Source of the DNA: Ichthyophthirius multifiliis
Taxonomy: Eukaryota; Ciliophora; Oligohymenophorea; Hymenostomatida
Direction: 5' to 3'
Length of the DNA stretch: 25,891 nt
Assembly: GCF_000220395.1 (NCBI RefSeq)
Contig: NW_004086029.1
Location: 1-25,891 of the forward strand
Below, one piece after another: positions 1-12,258 of this stretch. The first letter of the stretch is position 1. Each line of letters begins with the position of its first letter. The position numbers and the translations under genes are program-made. The notes under the pieces are model-generated. The model did no database searches, was not told where the DNA came from, and was given only the letters and a program-made list of their open reading frames with translations.

Positions 1-11
1 ATATATATATA

Positions 12-69
<58 letters not shown>
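1..69. repeat. (TA)n microsatellite
   Basis: A nearly pure TA run with one AAATAA interruption near position 10. It lies downstream of the splice donor at 115 of the minus-strand kinase, so it is probably intronic. Confidence 0.9.
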
Positions 70-72
<3 letters not shown>

Positions 73-835
73 CAAGAAAAACAAAATATTTTTTTTTTTA
101 CAAAAAAATATATACTTTAGAATATATTCCTTAAATAAAAAATTCAGGAGCCATGTATAATAAAGTACCACATTATTCAGTTTAAAAAATTTATTTTTAA
201 GCCTAATATTCTATACTAAGCCCAAAATCTCCAATTTTTATACTATCTAAATCATTTACATTTCCAATTAAAATATTTTCTATTCAATAAAGATTATTTT
301 ATTTTTTTTAAATAAAATAAAAAAATAACCTGGTTTTAGATCTCTATGTACTATACTTTTTGAATGAAAATAAGCTACAGCATTTAATATACTTGACATT
401 ATTTAGACATATTAAGATTAGGTAAACCATATATTATTTTGATTATTTAAATTCATTAATTATTACAGATTTCCCCATTCTAAAAGTTCCATAATTAAAT
501 AAAATCTTTATTAACACTCAATAAATAATTCAAATTTAACAATATTTTTGTGGTCTAATTTACTCAAAATATCAGCTTCAAGCTTTAATTTGTATTATTA
601 TTATTTTGAAACAATTTATTTATCGATAATCTTTTATAGATAAATATTTTTTTAATTATCATCTTTTATTTTTGTTTTATAATTTTTTTACCTTTACAGC
701 ATATTTTATGTTTGTTTATTTATCTTTTACTTATATAACTTAACTAAATGCTCCTTTTCCAATGTATTTAATTGGTTCATAAACATTTAAGAACTATTCA
801 TCGAAACTATAATTGATTTCTTTAAAAAATTGCAT
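1..835 (-). CDS. Ser/Thr protein kinase, 5' part (3' end outside window)
   Basis: Reading TAA/TAG as Gln from the ATG at 835 gives an almost complete kinase core. The glycine-rich loop is IGKGAFSQV, the ATP lysine lies in YAVK, the alpha-C glutamate in LKLEADIL, then LDHKNIVKF, the catalytic loop HRDLKPEN, the metal-binding DFG in KIGDFGL, and the P+1/APE segment CGTLLYMAPE. Introns: 631-691 (just after the lysine codon) and 280-329 (inside the HRDLKPEN coding). A third donor is at 115, and the (TA)n tract at the window start lies in that intron, so subdomains IX-XI are missing only because the window ends. All key catalytic residues seen so far are present, so an active kinase is expected. 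The start MQFFKEINYSF runs directly into the domain, leaving almost no N-terminal extension. The subfamily is not certain; the APE region resembles CAMK/ULK/PLK-like ciliate kinases. It is divergent from the gene at 1517. Confidence 0.9.
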
Positions 836-1516
836 TCTTTATATTATTAATAAGTATATGTATGTTATAAATCAATTATTTTTTAATAATATTTAATTAA
901 GCTTTTGTAAAATAAATATAATTACTAATAATAAGATTAATATTTATTTGATTAGAAAATATTATTTTCTGATAAGTTTTTATATTTTTGGTTTCTAATT
1001 TTTAAATTAATAAAAATTAATCAATAAATTGTAAATTTGAGTAAATTAAAAATAAATTTATATTAAAATTAATAATTTTTAATTAAATTAAAATATAAAA
1101 ATAATTAAATATTAAATTAAATTTTACATAATTTAATACAAAAATATTTCTTATTTATGTAAATATTTATTAATTATAAAAATAATTATATACCCTTTTT
1201 TTATTTAATTATTAAATATTTTATTAATCTGTTAAAACTTATTAAACTAAATAATATAAATAAAGCTTAAATGAGTTTTTCAACTTAAAATACATATAAG
1301 TACTTATAATATAAAATGAAATATATGCTACTATAATTAAACGAAGACTAGCTTATAAATTTATTTAAATAATATATTAATCATACTAATATGTCTATTG
1401 AATATTAATAAAAAATAATATCATATAAATGGTATACAAAAAAAATTAAATAAATAATCAAAAAAATAATAAAAAAAATATAATTTAAAATAGTTATGAA
1501 TCGACTTATATTTTTA
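836..1516. other. AT-rich divergent intergenic region
   Basis: No codon-like stretch is apparent on either strand. It separates the kinase start (835, minus) from the coiled-coil gene (plus) and should contain both promoters. No specific promoter motif stands out from the A/T-rich background. Confidence 0.6.
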
Positions 1517-2801
1517 ATGAAAAAAAAGCAAATGGTATAAATAAAATAAAAAATTATATATTTAGATCAAAACATAATAAAAGGATATGGAAGAAACGAA
1601 AAAGAAGCCAATGTAAATTGTATTAGAAATATATTTGAAATATTATTTGAAGATGAAAAAGTAATAAAAGATTTAAACATATGCTTTTCTAAATGTAATT
1701 AAATAATTATAATTTAATTTTAATTTATTAAATATATTAAAAGTAAATTTATAATAACATAATAACAATAAGTCATATTTTAATGAAACTTTAGAATAAT
1801 AAAATTGTTAAAAAAATCAATAAAACTCAGCTTAGATAATAAACGATATTAGATATTCTTCTTTTGAAAATTATAATTCGGAAAAATAATAAAGCTAATT
1901 AAATCCAAGTATCTAATAACCTAATTTATTATAAAATTAATAAAATATCTAAAGAAAAAATATTTCTAGTTAAAATTCTTTATAATAGTAAGTATTTTCA
2001 AATAAATCTGGAGAAAAGTAATTAAAAATAAAATAAAAAATAATTTTTATAAGTTAGATTTAATGAATTAGAAGAAGAATTAAAATAATCAAAAAACTAT
2101 ATATAAGAATTAGAGAAAAATATATAAACAATCGAAGAAGAAAATAAAGTAATAAAAAATATATTTCTAATAAATAAATTTAAAATAGAAATTAAAATAT
2201 TTACATATATCAATATAAAAAATACTCTAAATTAATACATAAAATTATAATAATACTTTTCTGAAAATATATATATAAAAATATATGAAAATTTTATTTA
2301 TATTTTATTTTTTTAGATGTTAAAAAATCTTTTGATATAATAGTAATAATAAACAAATTTAATTTAAAAACAAGAAGAAAACTCAAAAACTGAATTTAAT
2401 AATTCTTAATAATAAACAATATTAAAAAATAATGAAAATAAAAGCAATACATAAAATAATCTGAATACATTATTATTTTAAAAAACTTAAGAAAGTAATA
2501 AAAAATAATTTATTATTTAAATAGTACTTAATTTACTTATTTATTATTATAAAAAGATAGAAGCTTTTCTGTTATTATAAGCCAAAAAATAAATAGTTAA
2601 AATAACGAAAATTAATAATAACTAGTCGATACTTCTATAGAAAAAACAAACCTATAGGGACATTCGAAATTCAAAAATAGAATACCTAAATTAAACTTAT
2701 AAATACTGCCAAACTATCATGGAAAAAATAATTAATCATTAAATAATTATTTATTAGAAGCTTATATAAAAAACAATAAAAATGCTTAACTTAAATAATG
2801 A
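1517..2801 (+). CDS. Asn/Gln-rich protein with short coiled coil, unknown function
   Basis: Not recognised. The reading frame uses ciliate Gln codons. From ATG 1517 (MKKKQMVQIKQK) it continues through YGRNEKEANVNCIRNIFEIL and FEDEKVIKDLN to an intron at 1695-1743. It then runs through a low-complexity stretch rich in Asn, Gln and Ser. Another intron starts near 2017 and ends at ttataag. It is followed by a heptad-like coiled-coil segment (FNELEEELKQSKNYIQELEK). Further short introns are likely near 2148-2188 and 2525-2560. The last exon encodes HSKFKNRIPKLNLQILPNYH and ends at TGA 2799-2801. Upstream in-frame ATG 1496 is an alternative start. The first 60 residues look globular and may hold the functional part. 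Exon edges between about 2180 and 2330 are the least certain. It converges with the ArfGAP gene. Confidence 0.6.
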
Positions 2802-2934
2802 AAAAATCATACATTTATATGTAAAAAAGTTTGATTTTGTTTGATTTTAATAAATAAAAATAATAATAATTATTCCTTGTTTTTAATAAAGACTATATAT
2901 GCATATATATGTATTAATTATTATATTAATCTAT

Positions 2935-3888
<954 letters not shown>

Positions 3889-3932
3889 TTCTTTTATTTT
3901 ATTTTAATATTTTAAATTTAATAGAATAATGT

Positions 3933-3984
<52 letters not shown>

Positions 3985-4153
3985 ATTTTTATATATTTAA
4001 ATGATTTATTTTATTTTTTTATATGATTTTTATTATAAATTGAAAATATTTATATTATAATTATATCTTTTATTTAAAAATTAAAAAAAGATATATATAA
4101 AAAAATATATATTTAATATTATATAGTTTAATTTTTTATAAGAAAAATATTAT
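3889..4153. promoter_or_regulatory. Divergent promoter region between ArfGAP and GOT1 genes
   Basis: This 265 bp interval lies between two divergent ATGs (3888 minus, 4154 plus) and must hold both promoters and 5' UTRs. It contains a TA tract at 3935-3988. No defined promoter element can be separated from the A/T background, so the call rests on gene arrangement only. Confidence 0.5.
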
Positions 4154-4789
4154 ATGATTTCTTACATAAATGATAGAAGAAGTATTAAAAAAAAAGAAAA
4201 AAAAAGAAGCTTTTTATTATTTATTTTATTAATAGAAATCGGTTTAGTAATATTTTTTTTAGCATTATTTTTTTATATTTTGGGAGTATTCTTATTGTTC
4301 AATAGAATGTCATTTTTATTAGCAAATGTATATAAATAATAAAATAAAAAAAATTAAAAACTTTTTTAAGTAAAATAAAAGATTTTATTTTTATTAGGAA
4401 TGTATTTAATAGTTGGTTTCTCATAAACCCTTTCATTTTTTAGCAAAAAAAGTAAATAATAAAAAATATATTAAATATATGATTTTAAAAATATAATATT
4501 TAAAAGGTAATTTTAGAGCATCGATTATTTATTTTACAGGCTTTTTGATTATTTTATATAGATTATCGTTTGTAGGATTTTGTGTTTAATTATATGGATT
4601 ATTTTTATTATTTAGAACTTTCCTTCCCTTATTATATGATCCATTATGCAGATTACCAATGATAGGAAAATATTTGAGTATTATATATTAATAATATATA
4701 TATATATTTTATAATTAAAAAAAAAAAAAGAAAATAATAAATTCAGAAATACATTAGATAATATTGCTGGGACAGGTCCTTAAGTTTGA
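4154..4789 (+). CDS. GOT1: GOT1/SFT2-family Golgi transport membrane protein
   Basis: Four exons give a 157-residue protein: 4154-4327, 4382-4451, 4507-4677 and 4731-4789, ending at TGA. Splicing restores the family pattern: a charged N-terminus (RRSIKKKEKKR), a first hydrophobic helix ending ILGVFLLFNRMSFLLA, then NILFLLGMYLIVGFSQTLSF, FRASIIYFTGFLIIL, and LYGLFLLFRTFLPLL. That is four membrane spans in the order seen in yeast Got1 (about 138 residues) and human GOLT1. Got1 proteins sit in the early Golgi and ER-derived vesicles and assist ER-to-Golgi vesicle transport. The three introns are 53-55 nt. The small-residue LGxxLFF-type motif of the family is kept as LGVFLLF. Exon phases all agree, so the model is strong. 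It shares a divergent promoter region with the ArfGAP gene. Confidence 0.93.
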
Positions 4790-4855
4790 TTTTTTATTAA
4801 AAAACAAATATCCGATTTTTATTATTTAAGAAAAAAAAAATATAAAATAAATATT

Positions 4856-4877
4856 ATATATATATATATATATATAT
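4856..4877. repeat. Short (TA)n tract
   Basis: TA run in the 3' flank of GOT1. The rest of 4790-5010, between the convergent ends of GOT1 and the small gene, is A/T homopolymer with no visible coding signal. Confidence 0.7.
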
Positions 4878-5010
4878 AAATATTAAGATTTTATATATTT
4901 TTTATTTATTTTTATTTAATTTTTTTCAATATTTTATGTATTTTTTAGTATATTAATTTCATTTTTAATATAAAAAGTTTTTTTTTAATTTTTATATTTT
5001 TTTTTTATTT

Positions 5011-5337
5011 TCATTTTAAATTATTATTTTATAAAGCCTTTTATAATTCTTTATATCCTTTTTAAATAAAATAAAAAACTGTTTCTTCATCAGTCTCAAC
5101 ATCATCATCTTAGATTAAATCAATTTATTTTTATTAATTTTAAGATAACTCTTATTCTTAGTCTTTAGTTTCTATATATAGAGGAAATTCATAGTGTTTT
5201 GTTTTGCTATTTTATAAACTAATAAATCTAATATTATCATTGATATTTATTTTTTGAATTGTATATTTTTATTTCTTTTTGATTGTGAATTATTTAATTT
5301 AAATTTATGTGTTGAATTCAATTTTAATAGAATTCAT
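5011..5337 (-). CDS. Small 108-residue orphan protein
   Basis: A single-exon frame of 109 codons from ATG 5337 to TGA 5011-5013, with TAA/TAG read as Gln. The N-terminal half is basic with beta-like alternation (MNSIKIEFNTQIQIKQFTIK). The middle reads HYEFPLYIETKDQEQE, and an acidic stretch (IQDDDVETDEETVFYF) precedes a C-terminal helix, IQKGYKELQKAL. No family was recognised. The aspartate and glutamate density, codon use and lack of internal TGA support a real gene rather than chance. It is too small and clean for a pseudogene. It lies divergent from the coiled-coil gene at 5601, separated by about 260 bp of AT-rich sequence that must serve both promoters. Confidence 0.72.
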
Positions 5338-5600
5338 TTTTTTATTCTTTTTTTAATTTTCTTTTTTTTGAATATAAATTTTTCTTTTTTTAAATTTTTT
5401 ATTATTTAATTTCAAGCTAAATTTTTTAATAAGCTTAAAAATACTAAAAAAAAAAAATTTAATAAAAATTATATAAACAGTATAATTATTAAGAATAAAT
5501 ATATTGTTTTTAAATTATATTAAATTTATTATATTTTGACAAAATAAATTTAATTAAAATATAAGCTTTTTAATATTATTCACAAAAAAAATAAAATAAA
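5338..5600. promoter_or_regulatory. Divergent promoter region, small orphan / coiled-coil gene
   Basis: 263 bp between divergent ATGs at 5337 (minus) and 5601 (plus). No distinct motif was recognised; inferred from gene orientation. Confidence 0.4.
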
Positions 5601-6853
5601 ATGTAACATAAATCATTGCCATAAAGTCCAGTTTCAAACAATTTAAAAAAATTTCAAAGTGATATTATATTTATTTGAATCATATTAATATAATAAAAGA
5701 TGACATAAAATAAAAATATTTAGAATAATTTTAAATATAATAATCTCTAAATTAAAATAGTATAAAAGCAGTTAGATAAATAATAGGTCAATCATTAAAT
5801 TAAGACTAATACAAAATTTAATAAATGAATATATAAATAGTGTAGTTAATATTTAATTATTATATTATTAAATTTTCTATAAATAGTAATTTAAATGAAA
5901 AAATATAAGAATTAACAAACGATAATATAAATTTAACTGAATATATAAAGTATTAATATTTTATTTTATTATTTAAAGCAAATAAAAAGAACTTTAAAAG
6001 AGGAAAACTAATCTTATTAAAAATAATTTTCAATTTAAAGTATCTAAAATTTTATTAATATAAATAATTATTTTAAAAGATTAGTTAAATTTAAAAAAAT
6101 AATAATATAATTAAGCTGATAATAATAATATATAAAAAATAATGGAATTAGAATAATAAAATTAGAGTCTATAAAATTAAATTGAAACTATAATTCAAGA
6201 TAATTATGCTTTAGTTAATAAAATATAAAACAATAATTAAGAAAAAACAGAATTTTAATAAAGTTATTTTAATCAAATTAATAGCTTGAAAAAACAAATA
6301 AATTAAAAAAACGAATAAATAATGAAAATAGAGTATATTTTCATATTTTCATATTATTTTTATTATTTTTTTTTTTTCTATATATATTTAGATAAACACA
6401 TAAATAATAATTTTAAATAGAAATTTCAAATTTCTAATAATTAATATAGTAAAATTAATATAAAATATTTTATTTAATTTTTTTTTATCCTTTTTTATTT
6501 AGAAATTTAGAAGGATTAATTGTTGAATTAAGAAATAAAATAAATTTATAATATTAGATTTTAGGAGAAAAAGAATTATAAATTAAATAATTATAATAGA
6601 ACTTGAAAAAGTTAATGGAAGATAAAATAAAAAATTAAATAATTAATTAGGATTATAAAGTATAAATAAAAAAACGTTCTGAAGATAATATTTCAAGTAA
6701 ATAAGCTTTTAAGTAAATTTTTTATATCATTAATATTTTTATTAAATAAATTAAATAGGCAATTATGAAAAATCACAATTTATAGAAAAAATATAAAAAA
6801 ATGAAAAATTTAAATTATTGTAAATATTAGTTTATTCTAATATTCATAATTGA
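5601..6853 (+). CDS. Coiled-coil protein, about 304 residues, unknown function
   Basis: Eight short exons join in consistent phase. Introns: 5659-5699, about 5849-5890 (42 nt, multiple of three, so retention stays in frame), 5950-5989, 6040-6079, 6333-6391, 6449-6502 and 6697-6758. The spliced length is 915 nt, an exact codon multiple ending at TGA 6851-6853. The protein starts MQHKSLPQSPVSNN, followed by a Gln/Asn-rich head. It then becomes almost continuous coiled coil: LNEKIQELTNDNINLTEYIK, TLKEENQSYQKQF, QINSLKKQINQKNEQIMKIE, and LGEKELQIKQLQQNLKKLME. The tail is KFKLLQILVYSNIHN. No catalytic domain or membrane span is visible. A structural role, for example in cytoskeleton or basal bodies, is possible but is inference from architecture only. 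Confidence 0.78.
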
Positions 6854-7592
6854 AATAAAATGTTTAAAAAAAATACATAAATATAAATATAATTATATAT
6901 GTATATATAAAGATATTTATATAAATAAATAAATTTTATATATATTATAAATGTATATTTAATCTTAATAATTTTATATTTTAAATTAAATATTTATATT
7001 TTATATATTTACTTCGATATTGTATTTAATTAAATAATATTAATCGGTATTAAATGTATTTTTTTTTTATTTTTAAAGCTTTTTTTATAAATAAAACATT
7101 ATTAAATTTTTATTTAAATAATATATTAATAAATGTTCTTATATATTAATAAATATTAATAAAAGAAAATATTACAATATATTTTTATATTTTCATTATT
7201 TTTTTATTTTTATCATATTTATTTAATTAATAATTAAAATATTTATAGTCTTATTTTAATTTTGACAGTAACTGTTTTAATCACAACATAATTTAAAACA
7301 CGTTTTTTTATAACTATATAATTGTCGAATTCTTTTACTTTAAATTTTATTATAAGTATAAGTTGAATTAATTTTAAATATAAAAATAATTACATAATTT
7401 ATTATTTATTTATATATATTATTAATTTATTACTATATTTTAATAATTTTTTAAAAGATTAAAAAAAAAAAAAAAAATTAAATAAAATTACATTACATTT
7501 TTTGAAACATTTTTATTAAACCTAATTTAATAAATATATATTTTTAAAAAAAATATTTTTTTTTTTAATATTTTCCTTAAATAAAAAAAACA
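6854..7592. other. AT-rich intergenic region
   Basis: About 740 bp with dense A/T homopolymers and short TA runs. I see no gene on either strand. It holds the 3' flank of the coiled-coil gene and the promoter of the MYCBPAP-like gene. Confidence 0.6.
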
Positions 7593-10500
7593 ATGGACCA
7601 ATTTTAAGAAGAAACCCAAAAAACAAAGCCTCCAAAAAAGCAATTTATCGTCCGTAAGAAAATTGAAGACGATATAAAGAATTCCAAGCAATATTTCCAA
7701 AATAATCCCAACTTAAAACTATATTAACCCCAACCAATGAAGGCTTCTTTTAAATCTAACATCCGTAAATCATCGATTTCTTAATAAAAGCCTACAATAA
7801 TCAACCTCCCAAACATCTAAGGCCTTCCCCAAAACGAAAATAAGCATCGTGAAACCACCATATACTCATAAAAGACTATAAAATCCCAAGAACAACCTGA
7901 AGACTACAAAAATATGCCAAATTAAGAAGAATATATACCACAAGTATAAGGTCCTTAGATCGAAATGGACCAATATGATGTTAGTTTTATCATTAATACA
8001 GGTTTAGTGGCTTTCGATAGTGTTTAAGTGAGAAACATAGGGACTGCATCTATATATTATGAATGGAAAAGAATAGAAAATGAGAAATAACATAGTGTAA
8101 GTTTACAAGATCCGGAATAGAAATTTTTCTGTCATCATGAATAAAATGTCATAAAGCCTGGATAGTAGAAAAAGTTTATTTTTTCCTTTATGTCGAAATT
8201 AACGGGGACTTTTTACGAAGAATGGGAATTTAAATGTGAACCACCTAATTAAAATTAGGTTAAAAATTTAAAATTGTCCGGACACTCAATTGACGTTGAT
8301 AATTTGAAAAACTGGAGGGGAAATTTCGATGAAAATAACTATAAATAATTCCTATATAAGAGTATGGGGGAAGTAATTGAAGATATTCTAGGTAATGTGA
8401 GGACTCCGACACCCCCTCTACCCGATCTGAAAAACGAGGAAGTGCGAAGAATAGAGTTTGAAGCAAAAAATGAATATTACAATCTTTTTTATAATGATTT
8501 AGTGATGAAATGGTGGTTTTAGTTAGAAAATGATATATATGAGAAGCTTAAATTGAATAAATAAGAGTAGTATTGGGACCTTAACGTGGATTATATAAGG
8601 AGAATTATTGAGAAGGTAGAAGATGAGGATGATAGGGCTTTTTTTATGAAAAGATTTAATAATTATTTCGAGTTGAATAGAAAAAAACCAATCGAAAGAT
8701 CAGAAATCTACCCTTTAGTTCGTGAAAAAATGAACAATATTATTAATAATATTGCAGTGTTTTCAGACAAAAGTCGAGAGGAATTATAAATGTGGGACTT
8801 TATTTTTAGAATTCCTTAAGAAAACTAATCTTTTTTTTCGGAAGATGAACTGAAAAAGCACGAAGAGGAAAACTAGAAACTGAAATAAGACTGGATGAAA
8901 AAAACGAAGAAAAAAAAATGGACTGATGAAGATGAAAAAAAATAAACGAAGATTATAAAAATGCCTTTTATGGAAAAATTTAAAATGAAATTTATACTTT
9001 TTGGGACTCCTTTGAGGAAAAAGAGTTGTTTTTGAGAATTTACTAAAAAATGGATTAATAAAAAGGAGATTTAGGAGGGTTTTTTGAATCTTTATTAAGA
9101 AAATAATCCGTTAAAGATCTTGAATTAGAAGGTAAAAGAGTACTTTTAAAGGTTACTTTGAAAATAAAAGACACTATAGAGGCTTTGGAGTCAAAAAGAA
9201 AACACGAAAATAGAATTTTAAAGGAAAAGAAGAAGAAGAACTGCGAAAAATAGAAGAAGAAAAGGCTTTATAGGAAAAGCTTTTGAAGGAGAAAAAGAAA
9301 ATGGGTAAGAAAGTAATACCTAAAGGTAAAAATATACCAGAAGAAGTTAAAATAGAGGAAAAAAATTATGATATTTCATTTTTAGATGAAGATTGTGTAT
9401 AAGAAATCATCGAATAATTAAAATTTTTAATCGAAAAATAAACGAAACTAGTCATTTTAATTATACACTATGATATTCCGTTAGGAGAGTATAAATTGAC
9501 ATCTTCAGTGAAGTTTTTTTTTGAATATTTAAAGAAATAAATGGAAAGTACCCAAATTTCTTTCAATGAAAATAGTACTTTGATTGAAAATTTCGATGAA
9601 AAAATAGAAACCGAATTTTTTCCAGAAAACTCAATTTTGGTATTGGAAAATGCTTTTTTTTAGCCCGAAGAAATCCAATTTAAATTCGATGAAAATAACG
9701 CACTTGTTAAATATAATTTAGATGACATTTAATAGTATGTTAATGCCCTTTCAATGTATTGTCCAGTCTTTGTACTAGATGATAAGGACAATTTATTCTC
9801 GAGATATTCGTCTGTGATAAGGATTAAGGCTGAAAATAATGTCTTAGGGCTCAATCTGGCTAATTATATTCATTAAATAGGACATTTAGTTAGTTTTGAG
9901 AAGAAACCGTTCATAATGTTTGTTGGAGGAGGATTATCTGCTGAAAAAATTTAAGGTTTGGATGTACTTTTAGAGTTTGTGGATGAATTACATTTATATG
10001 GGGAAATTGGAATGATGTTTTATATTGTATAGAAGTTAGATATTGAAAAAATAAAGCTTAGTTTTTTATAACAATGGAAAATAAATAGTCTAGAAAGAAA
10101 TATTATAAAAAATATTTTATTAAAAAAAAAAGAGAAAATATATCTTCCAGTAGATTTTTGTATTATATAAGACTTAAATATAGAAGGAATAGAGAAATAC
10201 TCACATTCCTGGTTTTAAAAAGCTTAAGAAACCATCTAAAATTTCCCTCCGAGAATTTTAAAAGAAAAATAGCAGCAAGAATAAATATAAGAAACAGATG
10301 ATAAAAATACTAAATAAATAGGAGAAAATAGTCAATTAATAGGAGATAATAGTCAATTAATAGGAGAAAATAATCCATAAATAGAATAAAATAGTCCATA
10401 AATTGGAGATAATGACGAATAAAATAATATACAATAGGAAGAAGAGGAAGAATATGAAGAAGAATATGACGAAAATAACCCTTCTTAGAAAAAAAACTCT

Positions 10501-11176
10501 TTTAAAAATAAAAACTATAATGAAATTATTGAAGATAATACTATAGAGGAATCATTTGAGTATAATTATGAAGCTTAATTCCCTGAAAATTATTTAATTG
10601 TCGATTTGGGAGAATAAAGTTTGCAAAAATATCAGAATAAGTACCCGAAAAGGAAGAAAAATAGGATGGATAGACAGTCTGAGTATTTTTTAGGGAAATA
10701 ATGCATTTTTTGAAGGGAATAAAAATGTTTCTAAGTGTCTATTTAAAATGCAGTAGGATAAAAAAAAAAGACTGGAAGAATTAGTCAAAAATAATAATGA
10801 TTATAATTATATTAACGATGTTTTAGTATTCAGTTTTGGGAAAGAACTAGAATAAGAATTAAATTTCTTTGAATTAATTGAGAAGTAATAAAATTTTGAA
10901 AATAATGGAGAAAATAACACAGAAAATTCAGAAAATAATGAACATAATTCCGAAAATATATAAGAAAATTCAGAAAATATAGAAAATGAGGAAAATAATA
11001 CAACTTTAAAAACAAAAATAAATAATATTAAGGAAATTTCAGATTTCTATTTAAAGGATAGTCTTTTTGCACTTAAAATTTTAAGTGGAAATTATATTGA
11101 AAGTTTATAAAATATAGAAACTTATAATAAAAAAACTGAATCTAATTTAGAGGATGAATTATCATTTTTAGATTGA
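7593..11176 (+). CDS. MYCBPAP: MYCBPAP-like protein joined to a degenerate phosphoglycerate-kinase-like domain
   Basis: The start is ATG 7593 (MDQFQEETQKTKPPKK) and the stop TGA 11174-11176; there are no introns. The N-terminal third is a Pro/Lys-rich leader, then an ASH/MSP-like beta domain (DVSFIINTGLVAFDSVQVRN, residues about 128-235). A MYCBPAP-type helical part follows: MGEVIEDILGNVRTPTPPLP and LFYNDLVMKWWFQLENDIYE. MYCBPAP (FAP147 in Chlamydomonas) belongs to the ciliary central apparatus. From about 9114 the sequence follows PGK: DLELEGKRVLLK (N-terminal strand), LVILIIHYDIPLG (at the SHLGRP position), SILVLENAFFQPEE (at LLENlRF), FIMFVGGGLSAEKIQGLDVL (at GGAKVsDKI), IYLPVDFCII, and FLGNNAFFEGNKN (at WNGP.GvFE..FA.GT). 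Substrate Arg/His and the AKV lysine are replaced, so it is probably a pseudoenzyme. Three single-base frame changes are needed: near 8936-8942, 9223-9228 and 10696-10700, all at A runs. A charged linker and an Asn/Glu-rich segment are inserted in the PGK-like part. Confidence 0.82.
10318..10422 (+). repeat. Coding minisatellite: five 21-bp units (heptapeptide)
   Basis: Five tandem 21-nt units encode IGENSQL, IGDNSQL, IGENNPQ, IEQNSPQ and IGDNDEQ inside the PGK-like region of the MYCBPAP-like gene. The first two units differ at only one base, so expansion is recent. The repeat leads into an acidic run (EEEEEYEEEYDE). It lies between motifs matching the PGK C-terminal lobe, in a likely surface loop. 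Confidence 0.9.
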
Positions 11177-11219
11177 AATTATTTTATCGTTTTTCTATAT
11201 ATATAAATAAAACTATTAT

Positions 11220-11719
11220 TCATTTTTTTTTTAATATAATTTAATCATTTTTATCTAAATAATTAAATGTTTCTTATCTTTAAGCTGTATTATTTTATAT
11301 AAATGGATGTTAATAAGCTGTATTTAAATCCATTCTTTTATTAGGATCTTTTACCAGTATTTTTTTTATAAAATCAACCCCTTCAAATGATATAGGACCT
11401 GAAAACTTTAAATCTCCCTATATATAAAAAAATAATAATATATTTATATTAGATATAAATATATTAATATTTACCTTAACAACTTTATCAAATGTGGCAT
11501 CATGATTTTTCCCTGTAAAAGGAGCGTTTCCAAAAATCAGTTCATATACAAGAATTCCTACACTCCAAATATCTACTGAAAAATCGTATTATTTGCCTTC
11601 TACCATTTCTGGGCTTACATAATCTAAAGTTCCGCAAAATGTTTATCTCATTTTATCTTTTTCCACAAAAGTAGCATAACCAAAATCACATATCTTAAGT
11701 ATTCCCTTATAAAATTAAA

Positions 11720-11779
<60 letters not shown>

Positions 11780-12213
11780 TGAAATTATTTTTATTATTAC
11801 ATTATTTAATATAATGTTCTCAGGCTTAATATCTCTATGTACAATTCCTCTTGCATGCATATATAATAAACCTTCAATTACTTATCTTACATATAAAGAA
11901 GCCTTCGTTTCGTTATATCTTTTATATGGTTATTATTTTAAATCAGCAAACAATTCACATCCACAAGCTAATTCTTAGATTAAATATAAACTATCGTTTT
12001 CATAAAAATAACCATATAAACTAACTATATTAGGATGAGATAGCATATATTAAGTTTTTATTTCATTTAATATATCTTAGGTTAGTTTATATTCTATTAT
12101 AGTAGATTTTTTTATTTATTTAATTGCAACTCTAAATCCTGTTTATTTATCGCTATAAATATTAGTATAATTAAATTATGTTTTTTTTTAAAAAAAAAAT
12201 ATATATATAAATA

Positions 12214-12258
<45 letters not shown>

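Noticed and set aside
836-1516. Possible hidden gene in the AT-rich gap
   Set aside because: No stretch on either strand shows balanced codon composition or motifs; open frames are only Lys/Asn/Ile/Phe runs expected from the base composition.
8260-8466. Minus-strand open frame of 68 codons
   Set aside because: It lies antisense inside the conserved MYCBPAP-like coding region and has no recognisable protein character.
8930-10700. Euplotes-like programmed frameshifting at AAA-TAA
   Set aside because: Here TAA is a common Gln codon, and most frame changes sit at plain homopolymers with no shared slippery signal, so draft sequence error explains them better.
10830-11015. Minus-strand open frame rich in Tyr, Phe and Asn
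   Set aside because: It is the reverse of the GAA/AAT repeats encoding the Glu/Asn-rich tail of the MYCBPAP/PGK-like gene.
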